From: OMOG01 sp041485845
Lineage (GTDB): Bacteria; Acidobacteriota; Terriglobia; Bryobacterales; Bryobacteraceae
Length of the DNA stretch: 11,842 nt
Direction: 5' to 3'
Assembly: GCA_041485845.1 (NCBI GenBank)
Contig: JBGPKH010000236.1
Location: forward strand, 1-11,842
Positions 1-7,757 of the stretch are shown one piece after another. Position 1 is the stretch's first letter. Each line of letters opens with the position of its first letter. Under the pieces are notes generated by a model, which saw only the letters and a program-made list of their open reading frames with translations, had not been told where the DNA came from and did not search any database. The translations under genes were made by a program, and so were the position numbers.

Positions 1-2
1 GC

Positions 3-866
3 GAGCGCTATCCCGTCAACGTACGCTACATGCGGGATTACCGCAGCGATCCCGACAAATTGGGGCGCGTCCTGGTGCCTACCATGGACGGCCAGACGCA
101 AGTGCCGCTCGCGCAACTGGCCGAGATCCAGGTGGTGAGTGGTCCCGCGATGCTGCGAGACGAGAACGGCATGCTGACCGGTTACGTGTACGTCGACGTT
201 GCCGGCCGCGATATCGGCAGCTACGTCGAGGAAGCGAAGAAAGCCGTGCACGACAAAGTCAAGCTTCCCGCCGGGTACTCATTCGCCTGGAGCGGACAGT
301 ACGAGGCCATGCAGCGCGTCCGGGAGAAACTGGCAGTGGTGCTTCCGCTCACGATGTTTCTGATCGTCATGTTGCTGTACATCAACACCAAGTCCATGAC
401 CAAGACCATGATCATAATCCTGGCGGTACCGTTCTCAGCCGTGGGCGCCATCTGGTTCCTGTACTTCCTCGGCTACAACATGAGCATCGGTGTGTGGGTC
501 GGTTTGATCGCGCTGCTGGGTGTGGATGCCGAGACCGGCGTGTTCATGATGCTGTATCTGGATCTCGCTCACGACCAGGCGAAGGCGGAAGGGCGGCTCC
601 GCAGTCTGCGGCACCTCCAGGACGCCATCATGCACGGCGCGGTAAAACGAATCCGGCCGAAATTCATGACCGTGGCGACGATGTTCCTGGGCCTGGTGCC
701 GATCATGTGGTCCGTGGGAACGGGGGCCGATGTGATGAAGCGCATCGCCGCCCCGATGATCGGCGGCATCTTCACGTCATTCATTCTGGAACTGGTGGTT
801 TATCCGGCAATCTACGAGGTGTGGAAATGGAATTTCGAGTTGAAAAAAGAACTGGCGCGCTCTTAA
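3..866 (+). CDS. cusA: CusA/CzcA-family heavy-metal efflux RND transporter, C-terminal part
   Basis: Inner-membrane proton-driven permease of a tripartite metal exporter (HME-RND; Cu/Ag type favoured), working with a periplasmic adaptor and an outer-membrane channel. The 5' end lies outside the window; the visible 287 residues begin with ERYPVNVRY and match the last quarter of a protein usually about 1,030-1,060 residues long. First comes the end of the second periplasmic domain, including VPLAQLAEIQVVSGPAMLRDENG and GRDIGSYV, then AGYSFAWSGQYEAM. About five membrane segments follow. The acidic residue in GVDAETGVFMMLYLD and the lysine in RIRPKFMTVAT correspond to the transmembrane proton-relay residues described for E. 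coli CusA. The ending GADVMKRIAAPMIGG is typical of the family. The last 40 bases overlap the next gene, which suggests translational coupling. The fragment looks intact; the exact metal cannot be read from it. Confidence 0.93.
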   Translation, partial: ERYPVNVRYMRDYRSDPDKLGRVLVPTMDGQTQVPLAQLAEIQVVSGPAMLRDENGMLTGYVYVDVAGRDIGSYVEEAKKAVHDKVKLPAGYSFAWSGQYEAMQRVREKLAVVLPLTMFLIVMLLYINTKSMTKTMIIILAVPFSAVGAIWFLYFLGYNMSIGVWVGLIALLGVDAETGVFMMLYLDLAHDQAKAEGRLRSLRHLQDAIMHGAVKRIRPKFMTVATMFLGLVPIMWSVGTGADVMKRIAAPMIGGIFTSFILELVVYPAIYEVWKWNFELKKELARS

Positions 867-1603
867 TCGGGCTGGCGCTGTTGGCGCCCGCGACCTTCGC
901 TCAGCAGGATCTTCGTTACGACGTGTGGCACGGACACTCGCGCCCGCCCAACATCAGGAAAGCCGGCCATATGGGCACGCTGACGCTTACCGATTCGGGC
1001 ATTGCCTTCGAGGAGAGGTACGAGGGCAAGAAGCCCAAGCATCCACACGCATGGCGCTGGGACTACCAGGACATCCAGCAACTCAAGATCGCTCCCAAAT
1101 CCCTGACGGTCCTGACGTACAAGGACAACCAGTGGAAGCTGGGGGCAGACCGCGAATATCACTTCGACCTGATCGCGGACAAGACCTTCGAAGACGCCTA
1201 TCAATTCCTCAAGGGCCGTCCCGAGCAACGCCTGGTGGCGGCGATTCCCGACAGTCTCTCCAACATCCTGTGGGAGATTCCTGTGAAACACCTGCTGCGA
1301 TTTGGCGGGGATGAAGGGGTGCTTCAGGTTGGCCCGGACGCGATCGTCTACAAGTCTGCGGAAAAGGCCGAGTCGCGCACCTGGCGGTATCGGGATATTG
1401 AGAACATCAGCAGCTCAGGGCCGTTCGACTTGACGATCACCACCTTCGAGCGCGCCAAAACGCATTATGGGAATCTCAAGGGCTTCAATTTTGAGCTCAA
1501 GCGGCGGCTGGGAGAGGCTCGGTACGACGACCTGTGGTTGCGCCTGAATCAATCCAAAGGGCTCAGGATCTTGGATTCCTACAGAGGGGCAGGCGGGCGG
1601 TGA
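827..1603 (+). CDS. Exported two-domain protein of unknown function, PH-like repeats
   Basis: 258 residues, not a family I can name. The start at 827 is chosen because GAGG (816-819) lies 7 bases upstream and the product then begins with a clear signal peptide: basic MEFRVEKR, hydrophobic ALLIGLALLAPA, and likely cleavage at TFA|QQ. A much longer open frame exists upstream but is only the pump gene read out of frame. The mature part has two halves that align with each other. Residues 50-128 contain GTLTLTDSGIAF, WRWDYQDI, SLTVLTYKDN and YHFDLI. Residues 163-243 contain GVLQVGPDAIVY, WRYRDI, DLTITTFERA and FNFELK. Several short beta strands followed by a terminal helix in each half suggest tandem PH- or GRAM-like folds; this is inference. 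The 40-base overlap with the metal-pump gene suggests co-expression, possibly as an envelope accessory, but no metal-binding Cys or Met clusters are seen. Confidence 0.8.
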   Translation: MEFRVEKRTGALLIGLALLAPATFAQQDLRYDVWHGHSRPPNIRKAGHMGTLTLTDSGIAFEERYEGKKPKHPHAWRWDYQDIQQLKIAPKSLTVLTYKDNQWKLGADREYHFDLIADKTFEDAYQFLKGRPEQRLVAAIPDSLSNILWEIPVKHLLRFGGDEGVLQVGPDAIVYKSAEKAESRTWRYRDIENISSSGPFDLTITTFERAKTHYGNLKGFNFELKRRLGEARYDDLWLRLNQSKGLRILDSYRGAGGR

Positions 1604-1904
1604 TTCTCGATCGCGTGGGCTGTACAAGTCTACGGTTCGTTCGCCGCAGAACGAGCCTGGGCGGAAGGCGTCGCGCGGTTGCTATCGCGGATGGTGAATA
1701 CTCCGAACCCCCGTTTGAGATACACTGCCGGCCCGCCTGCGCAGCGCGCGGCTTTGTGGATGAAGCGACTATTGCCGTATGCGTTCCTTTGGAGCACGGG
1801 ATGCTGCGGCATTAAGGGCTGGGCACAAGCAGTCAGGAGTGAGGAGGGCGCTGGAAGACCCAGTCTCCACCGCAGCGGTCCGCTTCGAGTATCTTGGTAG
1901 TCTC
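1604..1904. other. Non-coding gap before the cytochrome gene
   Basis: About 300 bases with no convincing gene; short open frames on both strands lack ribosome sites and recognisable sequence. It holds the hairpin at 1634-1657 and a strong Shine-Dalgarno-like GAGGAGGG at 1841-1848 that is not followed at normal distance by ATG, GTG or TTG. No promoter with two good boxes was seen. Confidence 0.55.
1634..1657 (+). terminator. Hairpin downstream of the PH-like gene
   Basis: GGTTCGTTC pairs with GAACGAGCC around a 6-base loop: a nine-pair stem with one G-U pair, starting 30 bases after the stop at 1603. It is well placed to end or stabilise the pump transcript. There is no T tract after it, so intrinsic termination is doubtful. 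Confidence 0.35.
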
Positions 1905-4082
1905 ATGCGAAGGGGGACCGGGCTTTGGCGAAGAGCGTACGGCACAGCAACCCTGCTGTTGGGGGCGGCTGTACTGTCCCAGGGGTGCACGCGTAACAGG
2001 ATCTCACGGCCGACCGAAGCCGACTACGCGCCCCATGGCAGTTGCCAAGCGTGCCACGCGGAGATTGCGCAGAGCTATCAGCGCGTGGCGATGTCCCGCT
2101 CGCTCTTCCGGCCAACCCCCGGCAACACCATCGAAGACTATTGGAAGAACAACCATTTCTATCACGCCGCTTCACAGCGCCACTACCGGATGACGGAACG
2201 GCAGGGCCACTTTTATCAGCAGCGCTATCAAATCGATGAGCGCGGCCGGGAGATCCACGCTCTGGAAGTCGAGATCAGCTATGTCATCGGATCCGGCGCT
2301 CACGCCCGGAGCTATCTCCACCTTTCCGCAACAGGCGAGCTGACCGAGCTGCCCGTGACCTGGTATTCCCAGGAGCGTCGCTGGGGGATGAGCCCGGGAT
2401 ACGAAAAGCCCAGACACGCCGATTTCAGCCGGGCGATCGACCACAACTGCATGTTCTGCCACGATGCCTATCCGGCGTTGCCCGCGGGCGCCGATCGCTA
2501 CGGGAGCGAGCCGCGGTTTCCCCAGCAGCATTCACTGGGAATCGACTGCCAGAGATGCCATGGGCCGGGCAGCCGCCATATCGCGATGGCATCGAGAGGG
2601 AACAGCAAGCCCGAGGTAATTCGCGCGGCGATTGTAAACCCGGCGCGGCTGACGCCCGAGCGGCAAATGGACGTGTGCCAGCAATGCCATCTCGAGATCA
2701 CCAGTGCCCGGCTGCCGCAAGCGGTCGCGCGGTTCGGCCGCCCCGTCTACTCGTTCCGGCCGGGTGAGCGTCTGAGCGATTACCTGGTGCACTTCGATCG
2801 GCCCCAGGGTGCGGGCTCCGGCGACCAGTTTGAAATTGTCAGCGCCGCCTACCGTCTGCGCCAATCGCAATGTTTCTTGAAGAGCGGCGGCCGGCTGACC
2901 TGCCTCACTTGCCACAATCCGCATCGCACACCGGCCGGAGCGGGGGCCGTAGCCCAGTTCCGTGCCGCATGCCGGACCTGCCACAACGGGCCGATCGCGA
3001 AGCCGCATCCGGATCCGGCCTCCAGCGACTGCGCGGCCTGTCACATGCCCAAACGCCGCACGGAAGACGTAGTTCACGTGGTCATGACCGACCACCGGAT
3101 CCAGCGCATCAAGCCGGACCGCGATCTTCTGGCCGCACTTCAGGAAAGAGAGACGGCGTATCGCGACGGCCTCGTGTTTTACGACTCGCCTCAACTCACC
3201 GGCCGGGATCGCGATCTCTATATGGGAATCGCGCTGGCCAAAGACGGCGCGGATCGGCGCAAGGGCATCGCGCTGCTGGAAAAGGCCATCGCCCGAGTCG
3301 GCGGGACCGTGCCTGTCGAAGCTTTAATCGAGCTGGCTGACGCGTACGCCGCGGAGCGGAACGCGGGCGCCGCCGCAGCCCACTATCGGAAAGCGCTCGC
3401 GATCGATCCAGGGCTGGTAAGGGTCCGTTACAGCCTCGGCCGCGAACTCGCCGAGTTGGGCGAGCTTCAGGCTGCCCGCGAGCAGTACGAGCAGGTGATA
3501 AGTGAGGATCCGAACCTTCCGGAAGCGCACAACAATTTGGCGACGCTCTTGGCCCGGCAGGGGGAATTCGCGAAAGCGGCCGAAGCGTATCGAAATGCCA
3601 TGCGGGCCCGCCCTGTTTATGCCGAGGCCCACAACAATCTGGGCCGGCTCTACGCGGACCAAGGCCGGTTCCAGGAGGCTCAGGCCGAGGCCGACGAGGC
3701 TCTGCGGTGCGATCCGGTTTTTGCGCCGGCATTCAACACTCTCGGAATCGTCCACGCCAATCAGCGGCGGATGGAGCTGGCGATAGTGGATTTCGAGCGT
3801 GCTGTCAAAATCGACCCGGACTTCGCGGAAGCGCATTACAACCTCGGCCTTGCGTTGTACGCCCAGGGCAAGCCGCAAGCCGCCGTGGCGGAATACCACC
3901 GCGCCCTCCATCTCAATCCGAGCCTCGCCCCGGCACACCTGAGCCTGGGAGTGGCGCTCGGCGAAGCCGGGAACCTCGAGGCGGCTAGAGATGAGTTCCG
4001 CGAAGCGCTGCGCTTGCGCCCCGGATATCCGGACGCGCAGCGCAATTTGCAGTTGTTGCAGGACATGAAGCCGGGCAAATAG
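1905..4082 (+). CDS. Seven-heme c-type cytochrome fused to seven TPR repeats
   Basis: 725-residue exported electron-transfer protein. An N-terminal basic and hydrophobic segment (residues 1-27) ends in LSQGC, a non-canonical lipobox, so lipidation at Cys28 is possible but uncertain. Seven CXXCH heme-attachment motifs follow: CQACH (47), CMFCH (182), CQRCH (215), CQQCH (258), CLTCH (333), CRTCH (356) and CAACH (376). Many other histidines (for example at 84, 87, 93, 102, 171, 180, 340, 391 and 397) could be distal ligands. From residue 470 to 707 there are exactly seven TPR units of 34 residues each, many with the pattern AHNNLG...A...Y..A....P. The front half resembles cytochrome c554/c7-like multiheme proteins; the TPR part should bind a protein partner. 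The ATG at 1905 is preferred because it gives a signal sequence, although its ribosome site is weak. An in-frame ATG at 1779 would add 42 unlikely residues. No partner oxidoreductase is encoded nearby. Confidence 0.9.
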   Translation: MRRGTGLWRRAYGTATLLLGAAVLSQGCTRNRISRPTEADYAPHGSCQACHAEIAQSYQRVAMSRSLFRPTPGNTIEDYWKNNHFYHAASQRHYRMTERQGHFYQQRYQIDERGREIHALEVEISYVIGSGAHARSYLHLSATGELTELPVTWYSQERRWGMSPGYEKPRHADFSRAIDHNCMFCHDAYPALPAGADRYGSEPRFPQQHSLGIDCQRCHGPGSRHIAMASRGNSKPEVIRAAIVNPARLTPERQMDVCQQCHLEITSARLPQAVARFGRPVYSFRPGERLSDYLVHFDRPQGAGSGDQFEIVSAAYRLRQSQCFLKSGGRLTCLTCHNPHRTPAGAGAVAQFRAACRTCHNGPIAKPHPDPASSDCAACHMPKRRTEDVVHVVMTDHRIQRIKPDRDLLAALQERETAYRDGLVFYDSPQLTGRDRDLYMGIALAKDGADRRKGIALLEKAIARVGGTVPVEALIELADAYAAERNAGAAAAHYRKALAIDPGLVRVRYSLGRELAELGELQAAREQYEQVISEDPNLPEAHNNLATLLARQGEFAKAAEAYRNAMRARPVYAEAHNNLGRLYADQGRFQEAQAEADEALRCDPVFAPAFNTLGIVHANQRRMELAIVDFERAVKIDPDFAEAHYNLGLALYAQGKPQAAVAEYHRALHLNPSLAPAHLSLGVALGEAGNLEAARDEFREALRLRPGYPDAQRNLQLLQDMKPGK

Positions 4083-4137
4083 TCCCGCCGGAGAAGAGTG
4101 CTTCGAAAGATATCGAGTTCGAAACCGCGATTGGGTG

Positions 4138-4143
4138 TATAAT
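4138..4143 (+). promoter_or_regulatory. Candidate -10 box for the TonB-dependent receptor gene
   Basis: A perfect TATAAT lies in an AT-richer stretch of the 234-base gap between the cytochrome stop and the receptor start. No good -35 box sits 15-19 bases upstream. Instead there are TTCGAAA copies at 4102-4108 and 4118-4124, so an activator may be needed. Transcription from here would give a leader of about 165 bases. No riboswitch was recognised in it. Confidence 0.4.
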
Positions 4144-4302
4144 CCAGATATTTTTCGAGAGTCAAAATCGGACCCAGCCCCTTTTATGCCTGACGCACAA
4201 ATTGTTTAGCGCCGGCGACGGCATGGCATTTTAGAGTTACTGAGGCGGCCCAAAGATGACAGCGGGGCAATGTTCCGGTTTGCGCAAAAGGGCGCTTCTC
4301 AT

Positions 4303-4312
4303 GAAGAGGGGG
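4303..4312 (+). promoter_or_regulatory. Strong ribosome binding site of the receptor gene
   Basis: GAAGAGGGGG ends 4 bases before the ATG at 4317. It fixes that start, which is supported independently by the signal peptide that follows. Confidence 0.7.
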
Positions 4313-4316
4313 CGAT

Positions 4317-7300
4317 ATGAGGCACGTGGCGATTACCTTGGCCGCGATCTGTTTTTTGATTGCGACTGCTTTTGGACAGACCATTACCGGCTCGATTACG
4401 GGGACGGTGCTAGATCCGTCGGGCGCCGCGATCCCAGGCGCAAGGATCTCGGCGACCAGCTACGGCACCAACTTGAAATACAGTGTGATTTCGAACGCGG
4501 CAGGGGCGTACAACCTGCTGTTTCTGCCGATCGGGAGGTACACAGTGGAAGTGGAGGCGCCAAACTTTAAGAAGCTCGCGATGGGGCCTTTCGCGTTGGA
4601 AGTCGATCAGATTGCCCGCATCGACGCGCGGCTGGAAGTGGGGCAGACCACCCAGACGGTCGAAGTCAAAGACGTTTCGCCCATCCTTCAGACGGAGGCT
4701 ACGCAAGCCGGAGGCGTAATCACCGGCGCGGTTGCCAGCTCGCTCCCGCTGTCGGGACGCAACTTCACGGCACTGACCCTGCTGATGCCGGGCTCGGTGA
4801 CGCCCTCGGGCACCAGCGGCAGGCCGTACACCAACGGGAATCGCGAGCAGACCAATACGTTCCTGCTGGATGGCGTGGATATCAACGAGACCATCGATAA
4901 CGGCATCGCGTTCAATCCCAGCGTGGATGCGCTTGCCGAACTGAGCATCTCCACGGCCAACGCCGCCGCCGAGTTCGGGAACGCCAACGGCTCCATTGTG
5001 AACATGGCGCTGAAGAGCGGCACCAACGCCTTCCACGGCAACGCCTTCGATTACCTGCGCAACGACAAACTGGACGCGAATGGCTACTTCCGCAACCGCT
5101 CAGGGCTGCCGAAGAGTCCCGTACGGCGGAACGTCTTCGGCGGAACCTTTGGCGGGCCGGTTCGCAAGAACCGGGTCTTCTTCTTCGTGGACTACGAGGC
5201 CAGCCGGGTTCCATCCGGCGGGCTGACGTCGGTCAGCGTGGCGTCCCCGGCCATGCGGACGGGCGATCTTTCCGTGCTCACGCAACCGGTGAAAGATCCG
5301 CTCTCCAGCCTGGCTTGCACGTCGGCAAACCGCGCCGGGTGTTTTCCGGGGAACGTGATTCCGCAAAGCCGGATAGTGAACCCGGTGGCGCTGAAGCTGT
5401 TTTCCGATCCAAACCTGTATCCGCTGCCGAATAATAAAGGAACGGGAACGATCGGAATCACCAGCAACTACGCCACGTCGACCAGGGGTCACTCCAGCCG
5501 CGATCAGGCCGATGCCAAGATCGATGCGCGGTTGACGGACAACGACAATATCTCCGCCCGATATACGATCGTACACAATGATTCCGGCACGACCAGGCTC
5601 GCGCTTCCGACGTCGGTCACCGCGGTCACCGACCTCTATAGCGCCGGCGCCGCGTTCAACTGGACGCGAACGGTAAGCCCGAGCATGGTCAACGAGCTGC
5701 GATTGGGCTTCACTCGTGCCAATTCCGGAGGCGACACCATAGACGTGGCGGGTTTCCTGGGGCGCGATGGAAACGCCAAATTCGGGATCGGCGGCGGCCA
5801 GGCTGAGCTGGGAATGAGCAGCATCACGATGGGCGACGGCACCAGCGCCATCGGCGGCGGCGCCAACAACAGCAACACGACAGACAACGACTTCTCCTAC
5901 GGCGACAACCTGAGTTTCCATCGCGGCCAGCACAACTTCAAGATGGGCGCTCAGGCGTTGCGTTACGACCAGAACCGCTTTTATGGCGGCAACAACGGTG
6001 TGCTGGGGTTCTTCACCTACAGCGGGCTCTACACCGGATCGGCGTTTGGCGACTTCCTGTTGAACCAACTCGCCTCCAAGGGCCGCGGCAGTGTGGCGGG
6101 CAGATGGGGGCACCGGCAATGGCGGAACAGCCTGTTTTTTCAGGACGATTTCAAGATACGGCCAAACCTTACGCTCAACCTGGGCTTGCGGTGGGAGTAC
6201 AGCTCGCCGATCGTCGAAGTGGCCGACCGCCAGTCGAACATCGATTTGGCGACCGGCAGGCTGCTGTTAGCGGGCAAAGACGGCAACAGCCGTGCGCTCT
6301 ACAACCCATATTGGAAGCAGTTTCAGCCGCGGGTGGGCATCGCCTGGACACCCACGGGGTTCAACAACCGGCTGGTGGTCCGGAGCGCGTTCGGGATCAC
6401 CAGCTACCTGGAAGGAACGGGCGCCAATCTGCGGCTGCCTCTGAACCCGCCGTTCTTCTATGAGTCCAACATCACCTACGACGCGAACGCTCCGGGGGAC
6501 ATCCGGGTGGGCTTCTCGGATGTAGTGCCACCGGGAAATACGCTGGCGGGACAACCGCGTTACTGGAATCCGGATCTGCGCCCGGCGTTTATCCAGCAGT
6601 GGAACGTCACGCTCGAGTACCAATTCCTTCCCAGCTTCTCGGTGTCGGCGGGCTATGTGGGAGAGAACGGAACCCACCTGGTAGATCCGCGTGAGTACAA
6701 CCAGCCGCTGGCGGGAGTGGGTCCGGTCGCGACATGGGCGCCCTCCCTGCAACGGCGGCCGCTGTACAAGGTGCTGCCGCTGGTCACCAACATCAGCGGC
6801 ACCGACTCCAGCTCGATCATGAATTACAACTCGCTACAGGTCAGCGCCCGAAAGCGCTTCAGCCACGGCCTCGAGTTCCAGGCGTCGTACACGCTCAGCA
6901 AGGTGCTAACCGACAACCGGGGGTATTATGGCAACGGCGGCGCGGACGCCGAAGCAGCCTACTGGCAGAACGCATACGATCGCCACGGGGATTACGGGGT
7001 GGGGTTCTTCAACGCGACCCATATCTTTACCTCCGGCGGCCACTACGACATGCCCGTCGGCAGAGGCCGGACTCTCGGCTCCAGTTGGAACCGGGTGATC
7101 GACGCGGTTCTGGGCGGCTGGGAGACCGGCTACATCCTCCATGCTCACTCGGGATTTCCGGTCACCCTGCAGGCGACTGGAACGGCGGGCGGTCAAAACG
7201 ATCGCGCCGCCCTGCGGCCGAACCGTTACCTGGATGGATTCACATATGTAAATCAGAGCATCGACCACTGGTTCGGCACTGCCGACACGATTTGTCTGAC

Positions 7301-7601
7301 GGCCGGAGTCAACGACGGCAAGTGCGCTTATGGCGTTCCCGACGCAGCATCCTTCGGCAATTCTGCGAAGTCGACCGAACGGGCGCCGAGCCTGTTCAGC
7401 CTGGATATGAACCTGAGCAAACGATTCAGGATCACGGAGTCCAAGTACGTGATGCTCCGGTCGGATTTCTTCAATCTGCCGAATCATCCGAGCTTTTCTC
7501 CGCCGGCGCGCAATATCTCGACTTCCAGCACATTCGGATCCATCACCGGGACGAGCGTCGGCTCGCGGACCATAGAAATGGCGCTGAAATTGTACTTCTA
7601 G
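4317..7601 (+). CDS. Oar-like TonB-dependent outer-membrane receptor
   Basis: 1,094-residue outer-membrane transporter, expected to take up a large ligand such as an oligosaccharide, peptide or metal complex using TonB/ExbBD energy. Residues 1-20 are a signal peptide (MRHVAITLAAICFLIATAFG). Residues 23-105 form a carboxypeptidase-regulatory-like domain (ITGTVLDPSGAAIPGARI, NAAGAYNLLFLPIGRYTVEVE). A plug domain follows at roughly 125-245, with LPLSGRNFTAL and TFLLDGVDINE. The barrel begins near GGTFGGPVRKNRVFFFVDYE (275-294) and ends in the aromatic-terminated strand TIEMALKLYF, a typical signal for BAM-mediated insertion. Length and order fit the Oar/CarboxypepD_reg receptors greatly expanded in Acidobacteriota. 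No clear TonB box was identified. The frame is intact. The ligand cannot be deduced from sequence; the convergent beta-helix gene makes a carbohydrate plausible. Confidence 0.93.
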   Translation: MRHVAITLAAICFLIATAFGQTITGSITGTVLDPSGAAIPGARISATSYGTNLKYSVISNAAGAYNLLFLPIGRYTVEVEAPNFKKLAMGPFALEVDQIARIDARLEVGQTTQTVEVKDVSPILQTEATQAGGVITGAVASSLPLSGRNFTALTLLMPGSVTPSGTSGRPYTNGNREQTNTFLLDGVDINETIDNGIAFNPSVDALAELSISTANAAAEFGNANGSIVNMALKSGTNAFHGNAFDYLRNDKLDANGYFRNRSGLPKSPVRRNVFGGTFGGPVRKNRVFFFVDYEASRVPSGGLTSVSVASPAMRTGDLSVLTQPVKDPLSSLACTSANRAGCFPGNVIPQSRIVNPVALKLFSDPNLYPLPNNKGTGTIGITSNYATSTRGHSSRDQADAKIDARLTDNDNISARYTIVHNDSGTTRLALPTSVTAVTDLYSAGAAFNWTRTVSPSMVNELRLGFTRANSGGDTIDVAGFLGRDGNAKFGIGGGQAELGMSSITMGDGTSAIGGGANNSNTTDNDFSYGDNLSFHRGQHNFKMGAQALRYDQNRFYGGNNGVLGFFTYSGLYTGSAFGDFLLNQLASKGRGSVAGRWGHRQWRNSLFFQDDFKIRPNLTLNLGLRWEYSSPIVEVADRQSNIDLATGRLLLAGKDGNSRALYNPYWKQFQPRVGIAWTPTGFNNRLVVRSAFGITSYLEGTGANLRLPLNPPFFYESNITYDANAPGDIRVGFSDVVPPGNTLAGQPRYWNPDLRPAFIQQWNVTLEYQFLPSFSVSAGYVGENGTHLVDPREYNQPLAGVGPVATWAPSLQRRPLYKVLPLVTNISGTDSSSIMNYNSLQVSARKRFSHGLEFQASYTLSKVLTDNRGYYGNGGADAEAAYWQNAYDRHGDYGVGFFNATHIFTSGGHYDMPVGRGRTLGSSWNRVIDAVLGGWETGYILHAHSGFPVTLQATGTAGGQNDRAALRPNRYLDGFTYVNQSIDHWFGTADTICLTAGVNDGKCAYGVPDAASFGNSAKSTERAPSLFSLDMNLSKRFRITESKYVMLRSDFFNLPNHPSFSPPARNISTSSTFGSITGTSVGSRTIEMALKLYF

Positions 7602-7621
7602 CCAATTTCTCTGTACAGGCA

Positions 7622-7646
7622 GGCGCCGACGACTTTGGCCGGCGCC
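7622..7646 (+). terminator. Candidate hairpin terminator after the receptor gene
   Basis: GGCGCCG and CGGCGCC form a perfect 7-bp GC-only stem with an 11-base loop, 20 bases after the receptor stop. The stem is symmetric, so it could also act on the convergent minus-strand transcript. No T run follows on either strand, which weakens the call. Confidence 0.4.
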
Positions 7647-7757
7647 GATCTGTCAATGCCTGGTGGCGTTCCATTGTGGGTGGTGGCGGGCATAGGACGC
7701 AAATTGACTCCCGTGTGAATCATCCGCAGAACCGCGGCGGTAAGGCGGCGAGTGTGC

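Noticed and set aside
494..826. Upstream extension of the PH-like protein frame to 494
   Set aside because: This part is the RND pump read in another frame. The ATG at 827 has a ribosome site and gives a proper signal peptide.
1779..1904. 42-residue extension of the cytochrome start
   Set aside because: It would place unrelated polar sequence ahead of the signal peptide, and the ATG at 1779 has no ribosome site.
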